Notes under the pieces: generated by a model | What the model was told of the DNA's origin: nothing | Seen by the model: the letters and a program-made list of their open reading frames with translations, nothing else | Database searches by the model: none | From: Eustoma russellianum | Lineage: Eukaryota > Streptophyta > Magnoliopsida > Gentianales > Gentianaceae | NCBI GenBank assembly: GCA_036186865.1 | Contig: AP025051.1 | Span: forward strand, 26,648,878-26,712,877 | Length of the DNA: 64,000 bases | Direction: 5' to 3' | Made by a program: the position numbers and the translations under genes | Part shown: piece by piece, positions 45,731 to 58,238 of the stretch | How the letters are laid out: every line of letters begins with the position of its first letter | How positions within the stretch are numbered: the first letter of the stretch is position 1

Positions 45731-48700
45731 TGTGGCGCCCCGCACCCCAGCCCCGTCGGAGTCGGTGCACCCGCCGTACTTCACTAAGGAGAGTACTAGG
45801 CGTCGTCTCATACGTGTCATGATCCATGATATAATGCATAGAATATCGCGCTTACACGTAAATAATTAAGCGAAACCGTGGCAGAATTTAAAACTTCAAA
45901 ATAAAAACATCCAAACGATCATTCATAGTTCACATCCTAGACTAAAAGTATTGAAAGTCACAAAAGCAAGTGTTGTTCCATCCCAATTACAAAATCAGTC
46001 ATCAATCATAGCTGGCCGGTCATGCCTCCTAGGTCTGTCCATCCTCCACTGTACTCACGGATATGGAACCCTAGGTTCGTCATCGATCCACTCTACTTTG
46101 TCGTCCGCAATCTCTGGGGAAAAAATAAGGGTGAGTGACAACGTCACCAGCAAGTATACTATACTAATCAGGGATTAAATAGAAAGTGCGAACAAGAATC
46201 GATCCCCCAAAAATTTGGTTTAGAAGCGTACCTGTCCTTTGTCAGATCCTCGATCTATATATATATCATCACTTAATGAAACAAGATCATTTCTTAAATA
46301 AGAGTTTGTTACTTAGAACAGAATATAACATCAAAGGACTGCAACTTATTTTAGTGAATAGCATAATGAGGGTCATTACATAAGATCTATGAGCTCATCA
46401 TAACTTTGGACATCACGTGTTCCTTCATGCATCAATGATCAACACTTAATGCATCAAGATCATAACCTAACAAAATCGTTACTTAATACAGAACATGACA
46501 ATAGAAGACCGTAACTCGCATTTAATTCGTAACATAACAAGAATCATTACTTAATGAAGTCATACTTAGGATTTACAAGGTCATAACAACTTAGTCTAAG
46601 TATCATGTGTCACTACACAATGACTCCACAAACGTGATATGCATGCATATGTACGTGTGATGCATCATGATAAAAATGAGAATATGGCCTTTCCATGCTT
46701 TTCATCAAATCATCATCGTCGTAAAACAATAGAGTGTTCAGATCTATGTCCCGGATTTGAGGCGGTACGTCATCTCTTCTTGTCGGGTCTATTATGTCCG
46801 GGCCCGCACAGCCTCTTGTTTCTCTTCGTCGGGTCTATTATATCCGGACCCGCACGGCCTCTTATTTCTTTTCGTCGGGTCTATTATATCCGGACTCGCA
46901 CGGCCTCTTATCAGATCACTTAACCCTGATCTAGTGGGTTCATACTGGCCAAGCTCATACTCACACACGGTACCGGTGGGGAATCATTTCTTTCAAAAAT
47001 CATCTTTTAAAAATGCTTTTCATCTTTCTTTCTCATAAAATCATGTCGTGAATCATGTACATGACGATGATGCAATGCATGTCATGTAATATGCAAACCA
47101 TGGTCTAGTGCGTGTCATACACGAATAAATACGTCTCGTCGTCATGCTAGAAAATTTCCAGCTCAGTAACGTCAACTTCTCTTTAGTTATTTCCCATTAA
47201 GATACATATTCTAGGCCAATTGGTTCGCACGTACTCTTTTGTAAATGTCATAAGTGATTGCCACGCAAGTTTTAAGGAATTACGATGTCGATAAGGAGAT
47301 TGTTTGTTCTTTTTCATAAAGCGGATACAAACTGAATTCTGGAATGACCAATTTTACTATAAAATTTATTATTCCCAGTCCTTTATTCTTTTTCCGGAAA
47401 TTCTAATTCTCCAGCTTAATAATCTCATTGGACTAGTATCCTACCAAAATTGGGCCGAATGCATTTTTCTAAGGTTCAATTTCAGATCATACAACATGAT
47501 ACACAATCTCTGTCAATCCAGCGCATTTCAGTCTGACTCATTTTACTAGGAAATTCATTAAAAATAAACCATAACTCCTCTTGACAAAATTCAAACTCTC
47601 ACCTTTACTTTATTCTTAGGGTTAGCTTCACACCGAAAATTAGTTAATTTGCATACCTCTAAGGTCCATTTCCAGGCTACTAAACACGTTATTCAAATTC
47701 TGTCCAATACAACGTTTTCAGCAGGACCAGTCTCACTAGGAAATTAATTAAAAATAAACCGTGGCTCCTTTTAATGAAATTCCAACTCTCACATCTCATA
47801 CACATGTGAGACTAATAACATACCGAAATTCAACAGATTTGTAAGTTATTAAGGCTCCATTTTTGATTTAACAAAACAGCCTCAAGTTTCTGCCCAAATT
47901 CCAGAAATTTTCCTGGTGGTCATATGTTCTTCCTAAGTGTCCTTATATTTCATTTCCGACATGAACACTTAGTATACAAATGTGGGGTATACGCACCCCT
48001 CCATCAACAATACCATTTCGGTGCATGCAAGAAATTAAGGAATCTAAGAGCATGTTATGCGCAACACACCACAAGACCCTAGACTTATCTCCATTTCCTA
48101 CTAAGTTAGCTTGTCTTATTCAAAAATCACTCTCATTCCCATTCACCCCTCCCACCGTGAGCTCTCCTTGGAGAAAAGAAAGAATCTTTAACTTGTTTAT
48201 CTTAGTGTAACACATAATGAGACATATAACCCCAAAAGATTTCACCTTTGAAACAAGATTTCACTCCTACACTATAAATGACCATGGCCGAAAGTTTTGG
48301 CCTTCAACTTAGCATAATACAACTAAGATTAAATCTTAAGTATATCTAGCCATTCATGCACACACTTTCACATTCAAGCCTTAAAGAGCATAGTGTACTT
48401 GCCTTCTTTGCTTACTCTTCTTGGGGGTGTAGAAAAGTGGAAATCTTTCTCTTCTCTATGCATGCATTCCCACGGTGGTGAAGAGGAAGAAAGGAGCAAG
48501 ATTAATTCACATCTTCAACTAGAATATACCCTTAGAAAAAGGCTAGATGACTTACCAAAAGGAGTTTGAGTGGTTTCCAAGCTTCTCCAACTTAGAATCC
48601 TTAAAAGCTTGAGTCTTGAGCCTAATGACCATGGGAGGTCACAGTTGTGAACAAGAAACATAGTCTCATAAGTTTCATTCTTATGAAGATGTGAACAATT

Positions 48701-49426
48701 TCTCAAGAGGTTAAGACCCTTACCTAATATCTTTTAGTCCTTGGATAAGCCTAGACTTCCTTGCTTGTCTCCTTGGCCGAATATCTTGAAGGGAAGGGAA
48801 GGAATAGAGCTCTCTTACACTTGAAGTTCTTAAGGGTTTCAAGTGTGATATTGGAGGGAGATCTTTTTCTTTTTTTTGGCTAGGTTTAGCCGTTGGAGAG
48901 GGAAAAAGGAAGGGGTGGAAATCTTACCCTAGTTTGGTTAATGGTTTCACCTTGATCCACTTGTTAACCTTGGTTACTTTTGACTAACCAAGGTTACTTT
49001 TTCCATTCATAGTTACATTTTAAAACTAACCCTAGTTACTTTTTGTTAACCTTGATTAGTTAAGATAGGTTAGGTTATCGTTAATTATGATGGGAAGATG
49101 GCCTTCTTTATTGGCCTCTTCCCTTTAATTAATCCGGCGGTTGGGGGCTTATAATGCCCTCAACCAAATTAAATTCTCTTTTCCTTCTTTTTCTTTATTT
49201 AGCATATTCATTCATTTGTTTATTTGCAAAATCATAACATAGGAAAAATGTTATGTGCCTTCCTTGGGCTGTTAGCCGAAATTTACAAGGCCTTGGGCGA
49301 AAATTGGGTCTTTTCCCTTGATCCAATATTCACTCTCAAGTGCTATATGCATACTGGTCATTGATTCAATTACATTGTAATTAAGATAAATCATGAGTAC
49401 AAAAGGATCTCTATTGGGTTACAACA
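45731..49426 (-). repeat. 3' LTR of element E
   Basis: TGTGGCGCC...TTACAACA, 3696 bp. The first 500 bases match 54410-54907. It shows the uninterrupted site at 46230 where D is inserted in the other LTR. Contains a 46-bp x 3 tandem repeat (46782-46919). No gene is supported over the whole length. Confidence 0.9.
46782..46919. repeat. 46-bp tandem repeat, three copies
   Basis: GTCGGGTCTATTATATCCGG starts at 46782, 46828 and 46874 with a few differences, followed each time by CGCAC(A/G)GCCTCTT. Richer in G+C than the surrounding LTR. Confidence 0.88.
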
Positions 49427-49440
49427 TCCTCCACCCCTTA
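49427..49440 (-). other. Polypurine tract of element E
   Basis: Minus strand AAGGGGTGGAGGA next to the LTR start. The 31 bases to the pol stop codon hold nothing else. Confidence 0.85.
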
Positions 49441-49471
49441 CAATATGTTTCGTCCTCGAAACTTGAAAGTG

Positions 49472-51103
49472 CTAGCCAAAGAGGTGAGGGTACAAGTTCT
49501 TTATGTGTTCTTCCATTTCCCAGGTAGACTCATCCACGGAATGATTCTTCCATTGTACTTTAACCATTGGTATTGATCGTTTCCTTAATACCTTTTCTCT
49601 ACGACCAACTATTTTCTCTGGTTCTTCCTCATATGTCGTATCGGCTTCTAGTTCCAAAGATTGGTCTTTTATGATGTGGCTAGAATCGTGTACATATCGT
49701 CGCAGTTGAGATACATGAAACACATCATGTATTTGAGATAGGGTAGGCGGTAGAGCGAGTCGATAAGCTACTTCTCCAATCTTTTCAAGAACCTCGTATG
49801 GCCCAATAAATCTTGGGCTCAACTTCTCTTTAATACCGAATCTTTTAACTCCTTTTGTTGGCGACACTTTTAGAAATACTTTTTCCCTAATTTGAAATTC
49901 TAAAGGTCGCCGCTTTTCATTTGTCCAAACCTTGCTTCTATCATGGGCCGCTTGTAACCTTTGCTTTATGGCTTTTATTTTCTCTCGAGTCTGCTCTATT
50001 AGATCCGGTCCAGTGAGAATCATGTCTCCTATTTCATCCCAGTAGAGAGGGGAACAGCATTTCCTCCCATAGAGTGCTTCGTACGGGGCCATCCCTATGG
50101 ATCGATGGTAACTGTTGTTATAAGAAAATTCTACTAGCTTGAGGCTTCTATCCCAGCTTTCTCCAAAGTCAAGCGTGCAAGATCGCAACATGTCTTCCAG
50201 TGTCTGAATAGTCCTTTCTGATTGACCATCCGTTTGGGGATGAAATGCTGAACTCATGTGAATCTCAGTGCCCATTGCTTTCTGAAAAGCTGTCCAGAAT
50301 CGTGATGTGAAACGACGGTCTCGATCACATACGATACTTAGGGGTACCCCATGAAGACTAACAATTTGTTCCATGTACATCGTAGTCAATTTCTCCATTG
50401 GAGCCTTGATGGTCATAGCCATGAAATGGGCGGACTTGGTCAGACGATCGACAACCACCCAGATGGCATCGTAACCACTTCTCGTTCTAGGCAGGTTGGT
50501 AATAAAATCCATCGTAATGTGGTCCCACTTCCATTCGGGGACGTCGAGGGGTTGTAGCAATCCAGTGGGTTTTTGATGTTCTGCCTTCACCTTTTGGCAA
50601 ACGAGGCATTTTTCCACAAATTTCGCAATCTGTCTTTTCATGCCACGCCACCAGAATCGTTGTTTCAAATCTTGGTACATTTTATTTTCTCCAGGGTGGA
50701 TAGATAACCGAGAGTTGTGAGCCTCCATAAGAACTTCATTCAGTATATCTTCGTCGTTGGGTACACAGAATCTCTCCCGAAACCACAAACTGTTGTCATT
50801 TTGGACCTTAAATTCTTCAGTGGGTTTCATTCGTACCCGGTCTCTCATCTTCCTTATGGTCTCATCCCTTTCTTTTCCTTCTTTAATTTTGTCTATCAGT
50901 GAGGGAATTATCATCAACTTTGCGAGCATGCCTTCAATTGAGTGAACCTCTTCTAGGTCGAATTCTTCCATATCACGTTGCAAAGGTGGTTGACGTGGAT
51001 GACTCGTTTTTCTGCTTAATGCGTCTGCTACCTTGTTAGCTTTCACCAGATGATACTGAATTGATAGGTCGTAGTCCTTCATTAGTTCTAGACATCTTCG
51101 TTG
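49472..51103 (-). pseudogene. Element E integrase with chromodomain (frame intact)
   Basis: 536 open codons from LMKDYDLSIQYH (end of RNase H) to YPHLFG. HPGENKMYQDLK...CLVCQK is the zinc-binding part. The catalytic triad is complete: MDF, VCDRD and DGQSER. GPY and FHVSQLRRYV follow, and at the end a group II chromodomain, LRKRSIPMVKVQWKNHS to STWEMEE, expected to bind heterochromatin marks. No break is seen in this part; it is called a pseudogene only because upstream pol has stops. Confidence 0.9.
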
Positions 51104-52823
51104 TCACATGTTTAGTTCTTTTTGGGTGAATAAATACTTGAGACTTTTGTGGTCCGTGAAAATTTCGCACTTTTCGCCGTACAGATAGTGTCTCCATATT
51201 TTCAGTGCAAAGACCACCGCTGCTAACTCGAGGTCGTGTACGGGGTAGTTTTGTTCAAAGGGCTTCAATTGTCGGGACGCATATGCAATCACTCAATCTT
51301 TTTGCATTAGCACACATCCCAACCCGTTCTTTGAGGCATCACTAAATACGACGAAGTTTTTCCCAGGGATGGGTTGTGCTAAGACTGGGGCTGAGGTCAG
51401 TTTCCCTTTCAATCTAGTAAAGCTATCTTCACAATCTGAGGTCCATTCAAATTTGGTTTTCTTCTGGGCCATCCGGGTCAGAGGCATAGCGATTCGAGAG
51501 AATCCTTCCACGAACTTTCGATAGTAACCGGCGAGACCGAGAAAACTCCGTACTTCCGTAACATTTGTCGGTCTGGGCCATTCCGTGATTGCCTCTACTG
51601 ATATACCCTCCTCGGATATCACATGCCCGAGAAATACTACACTTCGTAGCCAGAATTTGCATTTACTAAACTTCGCGTATAGTTGTTTCCTTCGTAGAAT
51701 CTCCAGAGCGATCCTTAAATGGGCTGCATGGGTCTCTTCGTCCGGTGAATATATCAAAATGTCATCAATGAAGACTACGATGAATTTGTCTAGTTGGTCT
51801 TAAAAAACTCGATTCATTAGATCCATGAATGCTGCAGGGGCATTGGTCAGTCCGAATAGCATTACTAAAAATTCGTAATGTCCATAACGGGTCCTGAACG
51901 TAGTTTTCTGGACGTCTTCAGCCTTGATCCTCAACTGGAAGTATCCTGAGCGAAGATCAATTTTACTGAAAATCCTTGCCCCCCGAAGCTGATCGAACAA
52001 GTCGTCGATCCTTGGTAAAGGGTACTTATTCTTTATGGTGATCTTGTTGATCTCCCTATAGTCAATACATAACTGCATATTTCCGTCTTTCTTCTTAACG
52101 AACAGTACAGGAGCTCCCCAAGGTGAAACACTTGGGCGGATCAGTTTCTTCTCTAATAATTCACGTAGCTGCTCCTTCAGCTCCTTTAGTTCCGTAGGGG
52201 CCATTCTGTAGGGAGCCTTAGATATTGGCTCAGCTCCCGGAATCAGATTGATCTCAAAAGATATCTCTCGTTCTGGAGGAAGATCTGGCAATTCCTCTGG
52301 GAAGACATCTGGTATTCTCGAACTACTGGTACTTGGGTTAGGTCTAAGGGGGCTTGATCAATGCTTATGGCATATGCAAGATATCCTTCATGTCCTTTCT
52401 TTAGTGCTTTACTAGCGCGGATCGCATTTACATAAATGTTCTTAGGACCCTTTCGTAACTTTGACCCTCCTTGAAATGTTACGTCTTTACATGCGGAATC
52501 CTTGAAGGTAACTTTTTTTTCTTTACAATCGATGTTGGCATGGTTCTTGGAGAGCCAGTCCATCCCAAGAATTACATCGAAGTCTATCATGGGTATGGAA
52601 ATCAAATCGGCGTCAAACCGATGATTATCGATCTCAAGTCCACAATTGTTGAAAACATGGTGAGCTACAAGCACCTGTTCCCCGGCTGCTTGGATCCTAT
52701 AAGGTGCGTCACTATAGGTTGGGTTAGTCTCAATATTCTTTGCGAATCTCTTTGATATAAAAGAGAGGCTAGCGCCACTATCAAATAACACGTTGGCAGG
52801 TATTGAACATAATAATATAGTTC
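51104..52823 (-). pseudogene. Element E protease, RT and RNase H (broken)
   Basis: Protease with VLFDSGASLSFIS (active site DSG) and the C-terminal DVILGMDWLS. One base is lost near 52310 (VVRE, then frame change). RT: RPSVSPWGAPVLFVKKKD, LCIDYREINKIT, then a TAA at 51800-51802, FIDDILIYS intact (51758-51772), FLGLAGYYRKF. RNase H: VVFSDASKNGLGCVLMQ, a TGA at 51290-51292, AYASRQLKPFEQNY, FTDHKSLKYLF and TGA at 51104-51106. At least two of the stops stand where relatives have Arg (CGA). Confidence 0.9.
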
Positions 52824-52904
52824 CTGAATCATACAACGTTTACTAAGCAACCAAAGGGCAACAGTATTATAAAAGGAAAAATTGTTACGGTTTTCTAAAA
52901 ATAC
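52824..52904 (-). other. Intron-like block between gag and protease of element E
   Basis: 81 bp on the minus strand, ACAG|GTATTT ... GATTCAG|GA. Removing it joins the gag end (DVETG) to TILLCSIPANVLFDSGA in phase 1, the exact junction seen in relatives (B reads VVTGTI without a gap). Unspliced, it adds a TAA stop after GIFRKP. AT-rich. Confidence 0.5.
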
Positions 52905-54113
52905 CTGTCTCCACGTCGTTAGCTTCCTCAGCAGCTGCGTCAGTCATAGCGTGAACTCGTGCATTGGTACGCTGACGCTGAAGTTTTGGTGGCTGCTGTT
53001 GCTGCTGGGCCTCCTTTTCCAAGCACTCCCTGGCTAAATGTCCTGCTTTCACGCATCCAAAGCAGGTGGGGCCTTGGTTTGGATAGTTCTTAGAGATGTG
53101 TCCTCCCTGACCGCATCTAAAACATTTCCCGGTCTGGATGTAACATTCTCCTACGTGTCGCTTACCACAATGAGAGCAGTCTGGAATGGCTGATTGGGGT
53201 CCTTGATTCTTCTGGGGGTGGCGTTGAAACTGACTCTTCCCTTGACGTCCTGGGCCCTTTGTGTTCTGTTTTGCGGACTTTCGGGGCCCTCCACTTCCAG
53301 ACACCTCCCTACCTCTCTTTTGACTAAACTCATCTCGGCGAATGATATCTCTTTCAATTCTGTAGCAAGCATCTAGAAAGGCACCGAAGTTGGCATTAAC
53401 CAACCACGTTCGAATTCTGGGGTTCAGTCCTCTTTCAAATTTCAACATTTTGGTTTCTTCATAGTTCATAGTGGATGGTTGGAATCTTCCCAGAGCTATA
53501 AACTTATTAGCGTAGTTTGCCACTGTCATTCCAGATTCTTGCACTAGGGATTTAAACTCATGCCTTTTCTGCAGTTTAGCTAAGGGTGGTATATAAAACT
53601 TGTTAAATTCCTGGAGGAACCTTTCCCAGGAAATCGGTCTTGGCAAGGCTTGTAGGTTGGCCTTCCACCATTGGTTAGCTTCCCCTAACAGAAACGGTCT
53701 AACTGTTTGAGTCTTTACTTCTTCTGGAGCTCTGATTAGTTCGAAACAATTTTCTACCTCATCAAGCCACTTCTCAGCAGCATCAGAGTCTTACTTTCCT
53801 TCACACGGCAGAACGTTGGCTCTCTTTAGTTTTTCAAAATAATACTGAGCATCTCTGATCGGCTCATGGGGTTGAGGGTTATTTTGTTGCAGTAGTACTT
53901 GCCCGATCTGGGTGACCGTTTGGCAAAAGTTCTGGAAAGCGTTAATATCTAGCATCATGGGTGGGAAAGGCCCTTGTGGTGGAGGAACGTCCTGATCTGG
54001 CACCGATTTTGGCATTGGGGCGGAGGGGGTGGAGGAGCCTGAGCAAGTGGAGGTGAGTTAGACTCCTGCACCTCGGGCCTAGCTCTAGCTGGTCTCCCTC
54101 TGGGTCGTACCAT
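52905..54113 (-). pseudogene. Element E gag (broken)
   Basis: Starts at 54113 (MVRPRGRPARARPEV, Pro-rich). A frame change near 54020 and a TAA at 53791 interrupt it. The gag domain has AAEKWLDEVENCFEL, EANQWWKANL, ISWERFLQEFNKFYIPP, and the tail has three zinc-finger motifs: CSHCGKRHVGEC, CFRCGQGGHISKNY (last Cys lost) and CFGCVKAGHLAREC (intact, about 53020-53062). Gln-rich end, then DVETG at the intron-like block. Confidence 0.88.
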
Positions 54114-54395
54114 CTGCAGTACGCAGTGTTGGCTTTATTCAATATAGGAATATCACAATAAGTAGCAAAATTAACTCATCATATCGAAAGAACATATACG
54201 TACTTACGTTATAATTCAAAATTTATATTTGGCCGTTGATCAGAGCATATCGCTGGGCCGTACCCTAGTTTGCCAGTCTAAGTCGTCCTAATCTAAGGTC
54301 AACTCTCGTCTAAGATTAATTCTTAGTTCTAAGATCAAACTTAGTTGACTACAATCATAGCTTAATTCTATATTCTGCCCGGATATGGAGCCTTC

Positions 54396-54407
54396 GCTCT
54401 GATACCA
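54396..54407 (-). other. Primer binding site of element E
   Basis: Minus strand TGGTATCAGAGC, perfect for initiator-Met tRNA, two bases from the LTR. The leader 54114-54395 between it and gag shows nothing else. Confidence 0.9.
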
Positions 54408-54409
54408 CC

Positions 54410-54907
54410 TGTGGCACCTCGCACCCCAGCCCCGCCGGAGTCGGTGCACCCGCCGTACTTCACTAAGGAGAGTACTAGGCGTCGTCTCATACGTGTCATG
54501 ATCCATGATATAATGCATGGAATATCGCGCTTACACGTAAATAATTAAGCGAAACCGTGGCAGAATTTAAAACTTCAAAATAAAAACATCCAAACGATCA
54601 TTCATAGTTCACATCCCAGACTAAAAGTATCGAAAGTCACAAAAGCAAGTGTTGTTCCATCCCAATTACAAAATCAGTCATCAATCATAGCTGGCCGGTC
54701 ATGCCTCTTAGGTCTGTCCATCCTCCACTGTACTCACGGATATGGAACCCTAGGTTCGTCATCGATCCACTCTACTTTGTCGTCCGCAACCTCTGGGGAA
54801 AATAAGGGTGAGTGACAACGTCACCAGCAAGTATACTATACTAATCAGGGATTAAATGGAAAGTGCGAACAAGAATCGATCCCCAAAAAATTTGGTTTAG
54901 AAGCGTA
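54410..54907 (-). repeat. 5' LTR of element E, visible part
   Basis: 498 bases matching 45731-46230 with about ten differences, cut at GCGTA (54903-54907), the expected 5-bp target duplication of D. The remainder of this LTR is past the window end. Confidence 0.92.
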
Positions 54908-56331
54908 TGTAGGATCTGCAAGGCACCACTAGAAGGGGGGTTGAATAGATGGTGCGGAAAGTGTGCTTTTTAAAATTTCTTTAAACTTGAAAAATTCAAG
55001 TTCTGAAAACAGATTCTGTTTTCAAGACCACTTTTAAAACGTTTTTAAAACTAGGTTAGAGGTCTCCCAAAAATTATGAAATTTTGAGAGAACTTAGCCT
55101 CAGATGTTATGAGGGTCCCCTAAAAATGTCAAATCAAAATTCAACCTTTAACCCCTTCAAAAACCGTTGGTACTCAGATTGTGCAAATGCTCTGAAAATT
55201 TGAAAATTAATTCCTATTCGTTGGTAGATGGTTTTGAAAAATTAATTCCTATTCGTGTGAACGTCCAAATGCTCTGAAAATTTGACCAATAACTCCTTAT
55301 ATATTATATTTAAATGGGTTGAAACAGTTTTGGAAAATTCTTTTGGGAAGTAGGTCAAATACAATCAAAGTCTCAACCTTTCCAAATCTGAAAATCAGAC
55401 TGCACTAGTCTCAGAACTTTTGATGTTTAGTTGACTTATACTTGTCCAAAAGGGTTGAAACTTGTGCCAAATTAACCCTAGAACGTGTAAGTATGTTTCT
55501 GAAAATTTTCGTAATTTTTGAAAATCGTTTACTATTTTTACAGATGCGAACAAGAAGGATAAACGGTGCAGTAACTGAAACGTAAATGCAGAAAGTAAAT
55601 GGCACCAAGAATTTTATACTGGTTCGGTTATAAACAACCTACTCCAGTCTTCAAGGAACACCTTCCTTGGTTCACACTAATCACACACACGCAGTACACC
55701 TTACCGCAGGGTTGATAGAATTACACCTAACTCCAACCCTTTACAAACCTTGTATGACGAGTACAATTCACACGAACACCACCACCTTGCTAGAATGAAG
55801 ATTGATCACACATTGATCAATCTTTTACAAAGATGTAGGAATGGTGGTTTATCTCAAGCCTATTCAAGATTTAAAGATATGAAAAACAATAGGCTTTACA
55901 AGAAAAGAGAAAGAAAGAAGATGTAGGAGAAGAAGAGCTTGGCTATTTGATCTCTTTAGAATGCAATGCTTGTTGTTATTTTTGTTTGATCTCCTCTCTT
56001 CTCTTCTAATGTTGCAGCCGTCCCCTATGGTAGTCTCCCCCTCTTGAAAATTATCTTTTAAGTCCTTGAGAGAGTGTAAGACATCATTGTGACAATGCCT
56101 TGCTTACTTGGCATCTTCCTATTGGATCATCATTTAGTCTTCGCTTACTTGGCACCTCCTTATTGGCTCAATGTTGTCAACATGATGACATGGAAAAAAT
56201 CTGAGATTAACACTTTAAACATGTGCCAATATCAATCATAAAATTATTTCCATAATGCATAAGATTGTCACATAAATTGCAAGACAATATTTCTCCAAAA
56301 ATGGGAAAGAAAATCGTCCATTATGATCATG

Positions 56332-56355
56332 CACATGCTGAAATTTCAGCATGTG
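56332..56355. repeat. Palindrome 1 in the D LTR
   Basis: 24-bp perfect palindrome with arm CACATGCTGAAA. The same arm appears again at 56503-56529 and 56664-56686. Confidence 0.9.
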
Positions 56356-56502
56356 TATCATTCATCTTTTATTCAAATTATTGCCTATTTTGCATTGATT
56401 TAATCCAACAATTCAATCATCATTTAGTGTGCAATATTCTCATCTTTTATGGAATAAACATTAGACAATAATATGACCTAAATTTCGGCCATGCACACTC
56501 CT

Positions 56503-56529
56503 ACACATGCTGAAATTTTCAGCATGTGT
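56503..56529. repeat. Palindrome 2 in the D LTR
   Basis: 27 bp, arms ACACATGCTGAAA and TTTCAGCATGTGT around one central T. Confidence 0.9.
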
Positions 56530-56663
56530 GATATTCAAATATATCACCACTTTAATTCCATAAAATATTTAAAACACTTCCATATTGTCTTCTAATTAAT
56601 CCACCTTAATCAAGACATAAAATATGAGTCATATTAATGAAAAAATCGGCCAACAATAATTCT

Positions 56664-56686
56664 ACATGCTGAAATTTTCAGCATGT
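56664..56686. repeat. Palindrome 3 in the D LTR
   Basis: 23 bp, arms ACATGCTGAAA and TTTCAGCATGT around one central T. Confidence 0.9.
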
Positions 56687-57980
56687 GTTTCAAATGAGAC
56701 AAAGTTTGAAACCTTACCTTTTGTAGCTTCTTTCTTTAAGTCACCAACTTTGTATGATTGATTCTTGACCAATCAATATGCCAACAAGGCTCCAAATATG
56801 CTCCATCTCAGCTGTAGGGGCGTGTATACATGTATATGCATGTGCTGAATTTCATTTTTGCTAACTTTGTAAAATAGTACACATTTAATAATACACACAT
56901 GTAATATTCCAATCAGCCCTTAATTTAATTTTCTAGAACACTTTAAGATGTATATCATATGTAAAAAGTGTCTAGATACGTGTCACATGATGTACAAGAA
57001 AAACGTTCCATGTTATGTGCGTAGAAAACCGAATTTTCGATATTTATCGATTACCCGATTTTTCTCTAATTTAAATTCCAACTTTTGCACATGTTATATA
57101 TATTATGTTATACATAATATATATAATATATACTTTAAATCTTAGCACTTGGCTGGTTTAAAGTGGTACCATTAGCATGTGACAAAATTAAACTTGGAAT
57201 CTTCACATTTTGGCCTTAATGTTGAGTAATTTGTGTGTGCCAACATGGAAAGTATTTTTGGCTGAATGTGTCATGTATAGCACGAAATTTACACCATATT
57301 TTGATGTATATGGGCTGGCCATTTATTTATGGCAAGTACGTGACACGTTGGCGAAGTTTCGGTATTCGCCCGATACGACAAATTTCGGTTTAGAACCTTT
57401 TATCGTGTCGTATTTAATTTGTCATCACCATATCTTATATCATATGATATAAGACCTGAATATACTCATAAATATGAGTTAAGTATAGTGGTGTGACGTT
57501 AACGTACGTACGTAATATATAACGTGTCGGTAGTACGTTGGAATACATGTGTATGTGCCTTTATTTAAAAAATCTGAAAATATGTATAATATATGTGTAT
57601 TTGGCGTGTACATTAATGATGGAGAGGAGGAGAAGACTTTCCTTCCTTAGCCTTGTTGCCTTTGTGCCTTTTCCAAATGAAGCTTCCTTTAATGAACTAC
57701 TTAGTTTATTAAACTAAGTACTTCACTTAATGAACTAATTTAGTTCATTAATGGTGGCACCTGAAAATAGTATAAACACAACAAATGTTTGCCATATGAT
57801 GTAAGCTTTAATGCTTCATGGCTCGTTAGTACGGCAACATAATATATAAGCTAAATAAGGCAAGTAATGGCAAGTTATCATGCATACATGTACACATTTA
57901 TATATGTTTATGCACGTTTATATATATGTATACATTCAAGACACTTATTTTGAAATCACTCAAACCCCCTTATCTTTACA

Positions 57981-57995
57981 ATCTCCCCCTTTTGA
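57981..57995 (-). other. Polypurine tract of element D
   Basis: Minus strand AAAAGGGGGAGAT next to the LTR. The 243 bases from here to the pol stop (57996-58238) are CT-rich and non-coding, so there is no envelope-like gene. Confidence 0.85.
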
Positions 57996-58238
57996 TGATT
58001 TTCAAAATAATTTGTGTACATGATTTAAATGTTATCTCTCCCCCTTGAATTGTGCGCAAATTTGAAATTTGAATTTCGAATTTCAAATCCGGCTCCCCCT
58101 TGATTTGTGAAATTAATATTAATTGAGATCAATCAGTGTCTCTCTCCCCCTTAAATCATGCTTTTCTCTCCCCCTTTATTTTGGAAAGTTAATCAAAAGA
58201 TTCCTGTCAAAAAGGAAAGTAAATCAAATAATATCAAA

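Larger units (their letters stand above)
45731..54907 (-). mobile_element. Element E: Tekay/Del-type Ty3/gypsy retrotransposon
   Basis: Right to left: 5' LTR (54410 onward, interrupted at 54907 by D), primer site, gag, protease, RT, RNase H, integrase, chromodomain, polypurine tract, 3' LTR of 3696 bp. Gypsy gene order, chromodomain and very long LTRs fit the Tekay/Del group. Pol needs only one indel and three nonsense codons to be read through, so it is a much younger copy than B. Confidence 0.92.
54908..57980 (-). repeat. 3' LTR of element D
   Basis: 3073 bp, TGTAGG...TTTACA. The first 640 bases match 63361-64000 except for a small exchanged segment near 55190-55245. Contains three strong palindromes (56332-56686), a perfect CTTATATCATATGATATAAG (57434-57453) and a TTAATGAA/TTCATTAA cluster (57688-57753). 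No gene. Confidence 0.92.

Noticed and set aside
57996..58238. Search for an envelope-like gene as in some SIRE elements
   Set aside because: Only 243 bases in D and 145 in A lie between pol and the polypurine tract, all non-coding.
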